DNA of 64,000 nt from NCBI GenBank assembly GCA_027489245.1, contig JAIYAC010000026.1, positions 62,001-126,000 of the forward strand, written 5' to 3'. Position numbers and translations under genes: made by a program. Position 1 is the stretch's first letter, and the number at the start of each line of letters is the position of its first letter. This document shows positions 32,437 to 42,179 of the stretch, piece after piece. Under the pieces are notes generated by a model that saw only the letters and a list, made by a program, of their open reading frames with translations, ran no database searches and was not told the DNA's origin. This DNA comes from Neisseriaceae bacterium (GTDB lineage: Bacteria > Pseudomonadota > Gammaproteobacteria > Burkholderiales > Chromobacteriaceae).

Positions 32437-35078
32437 TGCAGGTTCTCCGGGTCGAAATCCAGCGCGGGCTGGGGGGCCAGCGGCAGGGTAAGGGTAAAGC
32501 AGGCACCACCGGCCGGCAGGTTGGCCGCAGTGATGCGCCCGCCGTGCACGTCGGCAATGGTGCGGCAGATGGCCAGGCCCAGGCCCACGCCGCTGATGGC
32601 CGACTCGCGCTCGCCACGGGTAAAGGCGGTAAACAGCGTGTCGGGGTCGCCCGGCGGCAGGCCGCGCCCCTGGTCGGCCACGCTCAGCACAATGTGCTGC
32701 GCGCTGGCCGTGGCCGTAAGGGTAATGATGCTGCCGGCGGGGCTGTATTTGAGCGCATTTTCCAGCAGGTTGACCAGCAGCCTTTCCAGCAGGATGGGGT
32801 CGGCGTACAGCATGGGGCAGCTCAGTGGCGCGTCTACCTGCAGGCGGTGGCTGGCGGTGGCGCTGCCCAGCGCGGCGATGGCGCTGCCGAACAGCTCTTG
32901 CGGCGGCAGCCAGTCGCGGCGCAGCGTCACGCCGCCGGCCTGCAGCCTGGCCATTTCCAGCAGGTTGGTCACCAGGCGCGAGATACGCTGGCTTTGCGCC
33001 TGCAGTGTGGCCGCCTGCGCGGCGTGCGGCGACGCCTCGCGCGCCAACTGGCGCTGCAGCGTTTCGGCCTGGCCGGTGAGCGCGGTGAGCGGCGTGCGCA
33101 GGTCGTGCGACAACGCGGCCAACAGCGAGTGGCGCAGGCGTTCCGATTCCATGGCCACCAGCGTTTGCTGCGCCACGGCAATGTAATGCAGCCGCTCCAG
33201 CGTTTGCGCCGCCAGCGCCGCTACCGCCTCGGCCAGGCGGCGGTTGTCCGGCTCGCCCAGCATGGCCGGCTCGGCCACGCGCAGCACCAGCACGCCACGG
33301 GTGCGCATCGGTGCTTTTAGCGGCAGGTACAGGCACGGCGCCTGCGGCAAGGTGTGGGTGGCGATGCCGGCCGGCGCGGCGTGATCGTAGCACCAGCGCA
33401 CGATGGCGGCGTCTTCGTCCAGCGCGTCGCCAGGCTGCGGCTGCAGCACGCCGTCTTCGTCGTCCGGCGGCAGCCACAGCCGCACATTGGCGCCCAGGCT
33501 GGCGTGCAAAAAGCGCTGGCTGATCTCGCCCACTTGCTCCGGCATCAAGGCCACGCCCAGCTCGCGCGCCATCTCGTACAAGGTGCGGGTATGCGCCTCG
33601 CGCTGGCGCGCCTGCGCGGCGCTGTGGCGCTGGCTGGCCACCAGCTGGCCGGCGACCAGGCCCACGATCAGCATCACCACAAAGGTAATCAGGTACTGCA
33701 CGTCGGACACCGCAAACGAAAAATGCGGCTGGACAAAGAAAAAGTCGAACAGTGCCACCGAAAGCACTGCGCTAAGCGCCGCCGGGCCACGGCCGTAGCG
33801 CACCGCCACCCACAGCACGCCCAGCAGGTAGAACATCACCAGGTTGGTGGGCTCCAGCACACCGTGCAGCGGGCTGGCCAGCACGGTGATGGCCACGCAC
33901 AGCAGGCTGGCCGCCAGCCAGCCCTGGCGTGATAGCTGCCATTGCGGCAACGGCAGCCAGCGTCGCGCGATGGCAGCCGGTGCCTGGCCGGACAGCAGCA
34001 GCAGGTCGAGGTCGCCTGCGTGCTGCTGCAGGGCGCGCTGCAGGCGCGGCCGTACCTGCGGCGCGGCCATGGCCAGCAGCGACAGGTTGTGGCGGCGGGC
34101 GTAGTCCACCAGCAGGCGGGGGGTGGACTGGCCGCTGAGCACCAGTGTGGTGGCGCCCTGCTCGGCCGCCTGCTGCAAGGCAGCCAGCGCGGCAGCGCGC
34201 TGGGCGCCGCTGGTGTGGCCATCGTCTACCCATACCGCGTGCCAGGCGGCACCCAGCTGCCGTGCCAGGCGCAGGCACTGGCGCACGCTGTCAGCACCAA
34301 AGCGGCCATCCACCAGCAGTAGCAGGCCGTGGCGGGTGGCCCATACCGGCGCCGCCTGCTGCGTGGCGCGCTGCGCTTTCATCTGGCCGTCTACCCGGTC
34401 GGCCATACGCCGCAGCGCCAGCTCGCGCAGCGCGATGAGGTTGCCTTTGCGAAAGAAGTTGGCCGCAGCGCGCTCGGCCACCTCGGGCAGGTAGACCTTG
34501 CCGGCGGCCAGGCGCTGCAGCAGGTCGTCCGGCGGCAGGTCTACCAGCCGTACTTCGTCGGCCTGGTCGAACACGTGGTCGGGCACGGTTTCGGCCACCT
34601 CCACGCCGGTCACCCGGCTGACGATGTCGCGCAGGCTGTACAGGTGCTGCACGTTCATGGCGCTGTACACGTCGATGCCGCTGGCCAGCAGCTCTTCCAC
34701 GTCTTGCCAGCGTTTGGGGTGGCGGCTGCCGGCGGCGTTGCTGTGCGGCAGCTCGTCTACCACCACCAGCGCCGGGCGGCGCGCCAGGATGGCGTCGATG
34801 TCCAGCGCGGCCACGGCCTTGCTGCGGTGGTCCAGCTGGCGGCGCGGCAGCAGCGCCAGGCCGTGCAGCATGGCTTCGGTATCGGCGCGGCCGTGGGTAT
34901 CCACCCAGCCCACCAGCACGTCCAGGCCCTGGGCGCGTTTTTCCTGTGCCTCGGCCAGCATGGCGTAGGTTTTGCCCACGCCGGGGGCGGCGCCGAAAAA
35001 CAGCTTCAGCCGGCCACGCGGGCGCGGCAGGCTGGCGAGCAGGGCGTCGGGGTCGGGGCGGCGGTCTGGGTCGGTCAT
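32433..35078 (-). CDS. kdpD: Sensor histidine kinase KdpD
   Basis: Protein of 881 residues in the standard order: N-terminal KdpD domain with a Walker A motif (GAAPGVGKT at 29-37), USP-like domain, four membrane helices (DUF4118 region, around residues 395-490), GAF-like segment, then the kinase with LSHDLRTPLTALTG (phospho-acceptor His), NLLENALKYSP and DQGRGLPPGD. It senses potassium limitation or osmotic stress and phosphorylates KdpE. It is separated from kdpC by 92 bases holding the 38-bp palindrome, so regulator levels may be set apart from the pump. Confidence 0.96.
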   Translation of the reverse strand: MTDPDRRPDPDALLASLPRPRGRLKLFFGAAPGVGKTYAMLAEAQEKRAQGLDVLVGWVDTHGRADTEAMLHGLALLPRRQLDHRSKAVAALDIDAILARRPALVVVDELPHSNAAGSRHPKRWQDVEELLASGIDVYSAMNVQHLYSLRDIVSRVTGVEVAETVPDHVFDQADEVRLVDLPPDDLLQRLAAGKVYLPEVAERAAANFFRKGNLIALRELALRRMADRVDGQMKAQRATQQAAPVWATRHGLLLLVDGRFGADSVRQCLRLARQLGAAWHAVWVDDGHTSGAQRAAALAALQQAAEQGATTLVLSGQSTPRLLVDYARRHNLSLLAMAAPQVRPRLQRALQQHAGDLDLLLLSGQAPAAIARRWLPLPQWQLSRQGWLAASLLCVAITVLASPLHGVLEPTNLVMFYLLGVLWVAVRYGRGPAALSAVLSVALFDFFFVQPHFSFAVSDVQYLITFVVMLIVGLVAGQLVASQRHSAAQARQREAHTRTLYEMARELGVALMPEQVGEISQRFLHASLGANVRLWLPPDDEDGVLQPQPGDALDEDAAIVRWCYDHAAPAGIATHTLPQAPCLYLPLKAPMRTRGVLVLRVAEPAMLGEPDNRRLAEAVAALAAQTLERLHYIAVAQQTLVAMESERLRHSLLAALSHDLRTPLTALTGQAETLQRQLAREASPHAAQAATLQAQSQRISRLVTNLLEMARLQAGGVTLRRDWLPPQELFGSAIAALGSATASHRLQVDAPLSCPMLYADPILLERLLVNLLENALKYSPAGSIITLTATASAQHIVLSVADQGRGLPPGDPDTLFTAFTRGERESAISGVGLGLAICRTIADVHGGRITAANLPAGGACFTLTLPLAPQPALDFDPENLQ

Positions 35079-35111
35079 GGTTGGGGTGTGTCTTGATCAG
35101 TTACGGGAAAC

Positions 35112-35149
35112 CGTTGCAGGGTTGGCCGCATGCGGCCAACCCTGCAACG
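35112..35149. repeat. 38-bp perfect palindrome built on an inverted 10-mer pair, between kdpC and kdpD
   Basis: GTTGGCCGCA (35121-35130) joins TGCGGCCAAC (35131-35140). The match continues nine bases on each side, giving two 19-base arms with no mismatch. It fills most of the 92-base kdpC-kdpD gap. As RNA it would form a very stable hairpin on either strand. There is no long T-run after it on the minus strand (the sequence continues GTTTCCCG), so it may act as an attenuator or mRNA end protector rather than a full terminator. Confidence 0.92.
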
Positions 35150-35170
35150 TCAAACGGCACGCCGATGGTA

Positions 35171-35788
35171 TCAGCTGCGCGCCAGCGCCAGGTTCAGCTG
35201 TAGCACATTCACCCGTGCGGTGGCGTCGCTGCCGAACCACGCCTGCTCGGCCTGCTGGCGTACCAGCTGTGCCAGTTTACCGGCGTCCAGCTGGCGGGCA
35301 GCGGCCACGCGCGGTACCTGATACAGCGCGGCGGCCAGGCTGATGTGCGGGTCCAGCCCGCTGGCAGATGCGGTTACCAGGTCAGCCGGTACCGGCCCCG
35401 CGGGCAGCGGGCCGGCGGCTTTCAGCGCGGCGATGCGCTCGGCCACCGCCTTGGCCAGCGCCGGGTTGGCCGGGCCCAGGTTGCTACCGCCGGAGCCAGC
35501 ACCGTTGTACGGGGTACTGGCGGTGGCGGACGGGCGGCCCCAGAACTCGCCCGGCTTGCTAAACGCCTGGCCGATCAGCGCCGAACCCGCGGTGCGGCCC
35601 TGCTGTTGCAGCAGCGAGCCCTGCGCCTGCGCCGGGAACAGCCACTGCGCCAGGCCGGTCACGGCCAGCGGGTAGCCCAGGCCCAGCAGCAGGGTGAGGC
35701 CCAGCAGCAGGCGGGTGGCGGGCCACCACACTGCGCTGGCCGCGGGTGTGGCCGTTGGGGTAGCGGTGCCGGAAAGTGCGTGTTGCAT
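35171..35788 (-). CDS. kdpC: Potassium-transporting ATPase subunit KdpC
   Basis: Single-span membrane subunit of 205 residues that stabilises the Kdp complex and raises ATP affinity. The N-terminal helix (ATRLLLGLTLLLGLGYPLAVTGLAQWLFP) is followed by the conserved GSLLQQQGRTAGSALIGQAFSKPGEFWGRPSAT and the end DPHISLAAALYQVPRVAAARQLDAGKL. The ATG at 35788 has AAGGAAG upstream; a nearby ATG would add five residues. It lies 25 bases after kdpB. Confidence 0.95.
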   Translation of the reverse strand: MQHALSGTATPTATPAASAVWWPATRLLLGLTLLLGLGYPLAVTGLAQWLFPAQAQGSLLQQQGRTAGSALIGQAFSKPGEFWGRPSATASTPYNGAGSGGSNLGPANPALAKAVAERIAALKAAGPLPAGPVPADLVTASASGLDPHISLAAALYQVPRVAAARQLDAGKLAQLVRQQAEQAWFGSDATARVNVLQLNLALARS

Positions 35789-35813
35789 GATGCTTCCTTT
35801 CAAGATGTGTTGC

Positions 35814-37952
35814 TTACACCAGCCCCAGCAGGGCCAGCAGCATGTCGATCAGCTTGATGCCGGCAAAAGGCAGCAGCAGGCCGCCCAGGCCGTACACCAG
35901 CAGGTTGCGGCGCAGCAGCGCCTCGGCACCCAGCGCGCGGTAGCGCACGCCTTTGAGCGCCAGCGGTATCAGCACCACGATGATCAGCGCGTTGAAGATC
36001 ACCGCCGACAGCAGGGCCGAGGCCGGGCTGGCCAGCTGCATCACGTTCAGCAAGCCCAGCTGCGGGTAGGTGCCGGCAAAGGCGGCCGGGATGATGGCAA
36101 AGTACTTGGCCACGTCGTTGGCCAGGCTGAAGGTGGTGAGCGCGCCGCGCGTCATCAGCATTTGCTTGCCGATTTCCACGACCTGGATCAGCTTGGTGGG
36201 GCTGGAGTCCAGGTCCACCATATTCGCGGCTTCGCGCGCGGCCTGGGTGCCGCTGTTCATGGCCACCGCTACGTCGGCCTGCGCCAGCGCCGGGGCGTCG
36301 TTGGTGCCGTCGCCGGTCATGGCGACCAGTTGGCCGCGCTGCTGGTAGTCGCGTATCAGCGCCAGCTTGTTTTCCGGTGTGGCCTCGGCCAGGAAGTCGT
36401 CCACGCCCGCTTCGGCGGCGATGGCGGCGGCGGTCAGGCGGTTGTCACCGGTGACCATTACCGTCTTGATGCCCATCTGGCGCAGCTGGGCAAAGCGTTC
36501 CTTGATGCCCGGTTTCACCACGTCTTTCAGCTCGACCACGCCCAGCACCTGCGCGCCCTCGGCCACCACCAGTGGCGTGCTGCCACGGCTGGCAATGCCG
36601 TCTACCTGCTGCTGTAGCGCGGCGCTAAAGCTGCCGCCCAGCTGCAGTACGTGGCGGCGAATGGCGTCGGCCGCGCCCTTGCGGATCTGGCGCTCGCCCA
36701 GGTTGACGCCGGACATGCGCGACTGCGCGGTAAACGGCACAAAGGTGGCGCCAGCGGGGATCACGCCCAGGTGCAGCGCCTGCAGCGTGCTGCGGCCCAG
36801 CAGGCTTTCGCTCTGCACGCCGTCGTGGTGGGCAGCCGGTGCGCGGGTATGCTGCTGCGCCAGCACCACGATGCTCTTGCCTTCCGGTGTGTCGTCAGCC
36901 AGCGAGGCCAGCCAGGCCGCCTCGGCCAGCGCAGCCGGGGTGGTGCCGGCAGCGGCGATAAAGGCGGAGGCCTGGCGGTTGCCAAAGGTGATGGTGCCGG
37001 TCTTGTCCAGCAGCAGCACGTCCACGTCGCCAGCGGCTTCTACCGCACGGCCGCTGGTGGCAATCACGTTGGCCGCCATCAGCCGGCTCATGCCTGCTAC
37101 GCCAATAGCCGACAGCAGGCCGCCGATGGTGGTGGGGATCAGGCACACCAGCAGCGCCAGCAGCACCGGCAGCGAGATTACCTCGCCGCTGCCGGCGGCG
37201 CCCACGCTGTATACCGAGAACGGCAGCAGCGTGACCGTCACCAGCAGGAATACCAGCGTCAGTGCCAGCAGCAGGATGGTGAGCGCAATCTCGTTGGGCG
37301 TTTTGCGGCGCTTGGCGCCTTCCACCATGGCGATCATGCGGTCGATGAAGGTTTCGCCGGGGTTCACGCTGACGCGCACCACGATCCAGTCCGACAGCAC
37401 ACGGGTGCCGCCGGTCACCGAGCTGAAATCGCCACCCGATTCGCGGATCACCGGTGCCGACTCGCCGGTAATGGCCGACTCGTCCACGCTGGCAATGCCC
37501 TCGATGATCTCGCCATCGCAGGGGATCAGGTCGGTGTGCTGCACCAGCACCACGTCGCCCTTGCGCAGGTCGCTGGCGTCCACCACGGTAAAGGCGGCGC
37601 CGTAGCGCTGCGGTGCGGCCAACCTTTTGGCGATGGTGGCTTTTTTCAGGCTCTTGAGGCTGGCGGCCTGGGCGCGGCTGCGGCCCTCGGCCAGCGCCTC
37701 GGCAAAGTTGGCAAACAGCACGGTAAACCACAGCCACACGGCAATGCTGCCGGTGAGCCAGGCCGGTGCGTCGCCCTGCCCTTGCAGCGCCATCACCCAC
37801 AGCACGCTGCACAGCACGCTGCCCAGGTACACCACGAACATCACCGGGTTTTTCAGCTGCTCGCGCAGCGCCAGCTTGCGCACGCTATCGCGCAGTGCCG
37901 GGCGTAACAGTGCCGGGTCGAACAACGGCAGGCTTGCTTTTTTGTCAGTCAT
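35814..37952 (-). CDS. kdpB: Potassium-transporting ATPase subunit KdpB
   Basis: P-type ATPase subunit of 712 residues that powers K+ import through KdpA. TGES is at 162-165, the phosphorylated aspartate is D316 in [10 protein letters not shown], and [31 protein letters not shown] forms the hinge. The 162-165 motif includes the serine whose phosphorylation inhibits the E. coli pump. It lies 13 bases after kdpA. Confidence 0.97.
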   Translation of the reverse strand: MTDKKASLPLFDPALLRPALRDSVRKLALREQLKNPVMFVVYLGSVLCSVLWVMALQGQGDAPAWLTGSIAVWLWFTVLFANFAEALAEGRSRAQAASLKSLKKATIAKRLAAPQRYGAAFTVVDASDLRKGDVVLVQHTDLIPCDGEIIEGIASVDESAITGESAPVIRESGGDFSSVTGGTRVLSDWIVVRVSVNPGETFIDRMIAMVEGAKRRKTPNEIALTILLLALTLVFLLVTVTLLPFSVYSVGAAGSGEVISLPVLLALLVCLIPTTIGGLLSAIGVAGMSRLMAANVIATSGRAVEAAGDVDVLLLDKTGTITFGNRQASAFIAAAGTTPAALAEAAWLASLADDTPEGKSIVVLAQQHTRAPAAHHDGVQSESLLGRSTLQALHLGVIPAGATFVPFTAQSRMSGVNLGERQIRKGAADAIRRHVLQLGGSFSAALQQQVDGIASRGSTPLVVAEGAQVLGVVELKDVVKPGIKERFAQLRQMGIKTVMVTGDNRLTAAAIAAEAGVDDFLAEATPENKLALIRDYQQRGQLVAMTGDGTNDAPALAQADVAVAMNSGTQAAREAANMVDLDSSPTKLIQVVEIGKQMLMTRGALTTFSLANDVAKYFAIIPAAFAGTYPQLGLLNVMQLASPASALLSAVIFNALIIVVLIPLALKGVRYRALGAEALLRRNLLVYGLGGLLLPFAGIKLIDMLLALLGLV

Positions 37953-37965
37953 GTTGGTCTCCTGC

Positions 37966-39654
37966 TTAACGCGCCCAGATCATCAGGTGCTCGGCCACCG
38001 GGCCCAGCGCCAGTGCCGGCAGATAGGTCAATGCGCCCACCAGCAATACGCTGCCGACCAGCAGGCCGATGAACAGGCCGCCGTGGGTGGGCATGCTGCC
38101 GTTGGTGGTGGCCAGCGTCTTTTTGGCGGCCAGGCTGCCGGCCAGCGCCAGTACCGGCACGATGATGGCGAAGCGGCCCAGCCACATGGCGATACCCAGC
38201 AGCGCGTTGTAGTACGCGGTATTGGCAGACAGGCCGGCAAAGGCGCTGCCGTTATTGTTGGCCGCCGAGCTGAACGCGTACAACACCTCGCTAAAGCCGT
38301 GCGCGCCGGGGTTAGCCAGCCCTGCCAGGCCCGGGGGCAGCAGCACGCTGGCAGCCGTGCCAGCCAGCACCAGTGCCGGGGTGGTGAGGATGACCAGCGC
38401 CACCATTTTCATGTCGAAGGCTTCGATCTTCTTGCCCAGGTATTCCGGCGTGCGGCCCACCATCAGCCCGGCCACGAATACCGCCAGCACGGCAAACACC
38501 AGCATGCCGTACAGGCCGGAGCCCACGCCGCCAAACACCACCTCACCCAGCTGCATCAGCCACATCGGCAGCATGCCGCCCAGTGCAGTCAATGAATCGT
38601 GCATGGCGTTCACCGCGCCGCAGCTGGCTGCCGTGGTAACGGTAATGAACAGGCTGCTGGCGGCCATGCCAAAGCGCACTTCCTTGCCTTCCCAGTTGCC
38701 GCTGCTGCCGTCCACGCCCAGTGCGGCCAACAGCGGGTTGCCCTGGCTTTCGGCGGCCATCACGCCGATGGCGCAGGCGATAAAGATCACGCTCATGGCG
38801 GCGTACAGCGCCCAGCCCTGGCGGCGGTCGCCGGCCAGGCGGCCAAAGGCGTGGGTGAGCCCGGCCGGAATCAGGAAGATGGCCAGCATCTGCAGCAGGT
38901 TGGTGAGCTCGGTGGGGTTCTCGAACGGGTGCGCCGAGTTGGCATTAAAGAAGCCGCCGCCGTTGGTACCCAGCAGCTTGATGGCTTCCTGCGAGGCCAC
39001 CGGGCCCAGCGCCAGTGTCTGCGCGTGGCCGGCCAGCGCGGTGTAATCGCTATACGCGGCCAGCGTTTGCGGCACGCCCTGCTGCACGAACACCAGCGCC
39101 AGCAGCAGCGACAGCGGCAGCAGCAGGTAGACCGACACGCGCAGCACATCAGCCCAGAAGTTGCCCAGATCGGCGCTTTCGCGGCGGGTAAAACCGCGCA
39201 TCAGCGCAAACGCCACGGCAATGCCGGTGGCGGCGGACAGGAAGTTCTGCACCGCCAGGCCGGCCATCTGGGTGAAATAGCTCATGGTGCTTTCGCCGGC
39301 GTAGCCCTGCCAGTTGGTATTGGCCACGAAGCTGATGGCGGTATTGAACGCCGAGCCTGCCTCCACCGCGCCCATGCCCTGCGGGTTGAACGGCAGCACG
39401 CCTTGCAGGCGTTGCAGCGCGTACAGCAGCAGCGCGCCCAGCAGGTTGAACACCAGCACCGCCAGCGCGTACTGGCGCCAGCCCATGCCGGTATCGCGAA
39501 TACCCGCCACACGCAGCAGCGCGCTATCGAGAGTTTGCCAGCGCGCTGGCAGCTGGCCTGCGGCCAACGGTGCCAGCCAGGCGCCCATGGGCCGCACCGA
39601 CAGGGTCAGCAGCAGCATGAATAGCCCCAGCAGGCTGTAGAACTGCAGCATCAT
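37966..39654 (-). CDS. kdpA: Potassium-transporting ATPase subunit KdpA
   Basis: Channel-like subunit of 562 residues with about ten membrane helices and four selectivity-filter-type loops; [32 protein letters not shown] and [11 protein letters not shown]-like ([12 protein letters not shown]) segments are visible. It carries K+ across the inner membrane. Two tandem ATG codons lie at 39654 and 39651; the first overlaps the kdpF stop as ATGA, pointing to coupled translation. Confidence 0.97.
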   Translation of the reverse strand: MMLQFYSLLGLFMLLLTLSVRPMGAWLAPLAAGQLPARWQTLDSALLRVAGIRDTGMGWRQYALAVLVFNLLGALLLYALQRLQGVLPFNPQGMGAVEAGSAFNTAISFVANTNWQGYAGESTMSYFTQMAGLAVQNFLSAATGIAVAFALMRGFTRRESADLGNFWADVLRVSVYLLLPLSLLLALVFVQQGVPQTLAAYSDYTALAGHAQTLALGPVASQEAIKLLGTNGGGFFNANSAHPFENPTELTNLLQMLAIFLIPAGLTHAFGRLAGDRRQGWALYAAMSVIFIACAIGVMAAESQGNPLLAALGVDGSSGNWEGKEVRFGMAASSLFITVTTAASCGAVNAMHDSLTALGGMLPMWLMQLGEVVFGGVGSGLYGMLVFAVLAVFVAGLMVGRTPEYLGKKIEAFDMKMVALVILTTPALVLAGTAASVLLPPGLAGLANPGAHGFSEVLYAFSSAANNNGSAFAGLSANTAYYNALLGIAMWLGRFAIIVPVLALAGSLAAKKTLATTNGSMPTHGGLFIGLLVGSVLLVGALTYLPALALGPVAEHLMIWAR

Positions 39655-39743
39655 GACAGGTCCTCCGCGTGCAGCAGGGCATGCACCAGCCAGCCCGCCA
39701 GAAGTACGGCCAGTACGGCCGCGATCAGGGTAAACAGGGTCAT
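39651..39743 (-). CDS. kdpF: KdpF, small stabilising subunit of the Kdp complex
   Basis: Single membrane helix of 30 residues ([20 protein letters not shown], then [10 protein letters not shown]). Size, hydrophobic pattern, and place directly before kdpA match KdpF, which sits in the complex like a regulatory lipid. Its start codon overlaps the stop of the 33-residue gene upstream and its stop overlaps the kdpA start, both as ATGA. Confidence 0.92.
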   Translation of the reverse strand: MTLFTLIAAVLAVLLAGWLVHALLHAEDLS

Positions 39744-39841
39744 AGCGCCCCCCTGCCGGACAAGGCGTGATAAACGCGCAGCAGGCCGACAGTGCTGCCA
39801 AACAGCAGCACCAGCCCACCTAACCAGATCAGATCGTGCAT
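39740..39841 (-). CDS. 33-residue membrane peptide, first gene of the kdp operon
   Basis: Starts [20 protein letters not shown] and ends [12 protein letters not shown]: one membrane helix and a short basic tail. GAGGAAAT lies just upstream of the ATG at 39841, a strong ribosome-binding site, whereas kdpF has none of its own. The stop overlaps the kdpF start (ATGA). I infer a genuine peptide that either joins the Kdp complex or serves as a leader for coupled translation of kdpF and kdpA. It is not the usual KdpF. Confidence 0.75.
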   Translation of the reverse strand: MHDLIWLGGLVLLFGSTVGLLRVYHALSGRGAL

Positions 39842-39917
39842 GATTTCCTCGACAGTGAATGCAACACTGCCACTGTAGGGAGGCGCGTGGAAAGATCGTG
39901 CTAAATGACAAGGGTGC

Positions 39918-39938
39918 GGTGTAAACGCCGTATAAAAA
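39918..39938 (-). promoter_or_regulatory. KdpE-type operator upstream of the kdp operon
   Basis: On the minus strand TTTTTATAC, four bases, then TTTACACC. As I recall, the E. coli kdpFABC operator is built on the same TTTATAC and TTTACACC elements at similar spacing. It lies 77-97 bases before the first start codon of the operon, a suitable activator position. The cognate KdpDE genes are in the same operon region. Confidence 0.75.
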
Positions 39939-40032
39939 CGCGGCGGCACCTGCCCCTGCGACACTATGCCGCAGGCGCTGCGGCCAACGTTTATCGATAA
40001 TCCGGCCTTTCCTTCCCTTGCCGGAGCCCCGC

Positions 40033-41142
40033 ATGTCTGCCCTTACCCGCCCCCTGTTGCTGGCCACCCTGTGCCTGCTGCCCGCCACCAGCCTGCTGGC
40101 CAAGCCGGTCAAGCTCACCGATGTCAGCGGCCGCGAAGTCACCGTGGATGCACCGGCCAAACGCGTGGTACTAGGCTTTCACTTTGAGGAATTCACCGCC
40201 ATTGCCGGTGCCAAGGCGTGGCAGAACGTGGTGGGCATCAGCAAAACCGGCTGGGCTGGCTGGCGCGCTGGCAACTGGGCGCGCTATGTGGAGGTGATTC
40301 CGCAGCTGAAAGACATGCCGGACGTAGGCTTTACCGACGACAACAGCTTTAGCGCCGAAAAAGTCATTGCGCTGAAACCCGACGTGCTGATCCTGCCGGA
40401 ATGGGGCTACAAGGCACTGGGCCCGGCAGCGCAGCAGCTCAGCGCCGCCGGCATCCCCATCGTGGTGGTGGACTACAACGCGCAAACGCTGGAACGCCAC
40501 CTGGCCAGCACCCGCCTGCTGGGCAAGGTAATGGGTGCCGACAAGCGCGCCGAAGCGCTGGCCAGCCTGTATCAAACCAAATACCAGGACGTGATGGCGC
40601 GCATCGCCCGCGCCAAAGCCACGACCAAGCCCAAGGTGTACGTAGAGCTGGGCCGTGACGGCGCCGACACCATCGGCAACACCTACCGCGACACCATGTG
40701 GGGCCAGATGCTGGACAACCTGGGCGCCGACAACCTCGCCAACGGCCGCCTTAGCGCCAACTGGGGCCCGCTGAACCCCGAGGCGGTACTGGCGGCCAAC
40801 CCGGAGCACGTGATCATTGCCGGCTCGTCGTGGCAGAACCGCCCCAAGGCGGTCAAGCTGGGCTATGCCTCGGACGACGCCACCGCGCGCGCCACGCTGC
40901 TGCCCTATACCAAACGCGCCGGCTGGGACACGCTGAAAGCCGTGCAACAGCAGCATGTGTACACGCTGGACCACGGCCTGGCGCGCACGCTGGTGGACTA
41001 CACCGCCATGCAGTTCATCGCCAAACAGCTGTACCCGGCGCAGTTTGCCAATGTGAACCCGGTAGCCGAGCTGCGCCAGTTCCACGAACGCTACCTGCCG
41101 GTGAAGTACAGCGGTAGCTGGATGGTGACGCTGAAACCGTGA
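40033..41142 (+). CDS. Metal-chelate ABC transporter, periplasmic binding protein (FecB/FhuD/BtuF class)
   Basis: Protein of 369 residues with a Sec signal peptide (LLLATLCLLPATSLLA). The mature part begins KPVKLTDVSGREVTVDAPAKRVVL, the usual class III opening, followed by ALKPDVLILPEWGYKAL. It should bind an iron chelate, cobalamin or other metal complex. The ligand is not predictable. The ATG at 40033 has GGAG upstream. It is coupled to the permease gene by a GTGA overlap. TTATCGATAA at 39991-40000 is the only symmetric element I see before it. Confidence 0.88.
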   Translation: MSALTRPLLLATLCLLPATSLLAKPVKLTDVSGREVTVDAPAKRVVLGFHFEEFTAIAGAKAWQNVVGISKTGWAGWRAGNWARYVEVIPQLKDMPDVGFTDDNSFSAEKVIALKPDVLILPEWGYKALGPAAQQLSAAGIPIVVVDYNAQTLERHLASTRLLGKVMGADKRAEALASLYQTKYQDVMARIARAKATTKPKVYVELGRDGADTIGNTYRDTMWGQMLDNLGADNLANGRLSANWGPLNPEAVLAANPEHVIIAGSSWQNRPKAVKLGYASDDATARATLLPYTKRAGWDTLKAVQQQHVYTLDHGLARTLVDYTAMQFIAKQLYPAQFANVNPVAELRQFHERYLPVKYSGSWMVTLKP

Positions 41143-42179
41143 ACACACTCAGCCTGCCCCTGTACACCGCGCGCCGGCTGGCACCATCGCTGGCCATGCT
41201 GCTACTGATGGCCGGCGTGCTGCTGCTGTCGCTGCTGCTGGACGTAGCCAGCGGCCCGTCCATGCTGCCGCTGCGCGAGGTCGCCAGCGCGCTGGCGGGT
41301 GGCGCGGTAGAGCGCGGCAGCGACGTGATCGTGTGGCAGATCCGCCTGCCGGTGGCGCTGATGGCGCTGCTGGTGGGGGCGGCGCTGGGCTTGTCCGGCC
41401 TGGTAATGCAGACCGTGCTGCACAACCCGCTGGCCAGTAGCTACACGCTGGGCGTGTCGGCCGGGGCGGGCTTTGGCGCGGCGCTGGTGATTGTGCTGGG
41501 TGCGGCGCTGCCGCTGCCGGAAACCGTTGCCGTCCCGCTGGCGGCCTTCCTGTTTGCCGGCATTGCCTGCAGCGCGGTGCTGGGCATCGGCCGCGCCAAG
41601 GGCGGCCAGGCCGATAGCTATGTGCTGGGCGGCATTGCGCTGTTGTTCCTGTTTCAGGCGCTGCTGTCGCTGCTGCAATACCTGGCGTCGCCCGAGGCAC
41701 TGCAGGCCATTGTGTTCTGGCTGTTCGGCAGCCTGTACAAAGCCAGCTGGCCCAAGCTGGGGCTGGTGGCGGCCGTGCTGGCCGTGTGCCTGCCGCTGCT
41801 GCTGCGCGACGCGTGGCGCTTTACCGCGCTGGGCCTGTCGGACGAGCGGGCGCAGAGCCTGGGGGTGAATGTACCGGCGCTGCGCTGGCGCGCGCTGGCT
41901 ATCGTGTCGCTGCTCACCGGCGCGGCGGTGGCCTTTGTCGGCACCATCGGTTTTGTCGGGCTGATCGCGCCGCATATCGCGCGCTTTCTGCTGGGCGAAG
42001 ACCAGCGCCTCTTGCTGCCCGGCGCTGCGCTGTGCGGTGCGCTGCTGCTGTCGCTGTCGTCGCTGCTGGGCAAATGGCTGTCGCCGGGGGCGCTGATTCC
42101 CATCGGTATTGTTACCGCCGCCGTTGGCGTACCGTTCTTCCTGCTGCTGGTGATGCGCAGCAAACCGGGGGCGTGGTAA
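41139..42179 (+). CDS. Metal-chelate ABC transporter permease (FecCD family)
   Basis: Protein of 346 residues with about nine to ten membrane helices. The family motifs LVGAALGLSGLVMQTVLHNPLAS and GTIGFVGLIAPHIARFLLGEDQR (the coupling helix region contacting the ATPase) are present. Start codon is GTG at 41139, overlapping the stop of the binding-protein gene. Its own stop overlaps the ATPase start (TAATG). A single permease gene means a homodimeric pore. Confidence 0.93.
   Translation: MNTLSLPLYTARRLAPSLAMLLLMAGVLLLSLLLDVASGPSMLPLREVASALAGGAVERGSDVIVWQIRLPVALMALLVGAALGLSGLVMQTVLHNPLASSYTLGVSAGAGFGAALVIVLGAALPLPETVAVPLAAFLFAGIACSAVLGIGRAKGGQADSYVLGGIALLFLFQALLSLLQYLASPEALQAIVFWLFGSLYKASWPKLGLVAAVLAVCLPLLLRDAWRFTALGLSDERAQSLGVNVPALRWRALAIVSLLTGAAVAFVGTIGFVGLIAPHIARFLLGEDQRLLLPGAALCGALLLSLSSLLGKWLSPGALIPIGIVTAAVGVPFFLLLVMRSKPGAW

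Noticed and set aside
39991-40000. TTATCGATAA before the first metal ABC cassette as a Fur box
   Set aside because: Only a 10-bp symmetric element; it does not extend to the 19-bp GATAAT-repeat Fur consensus.
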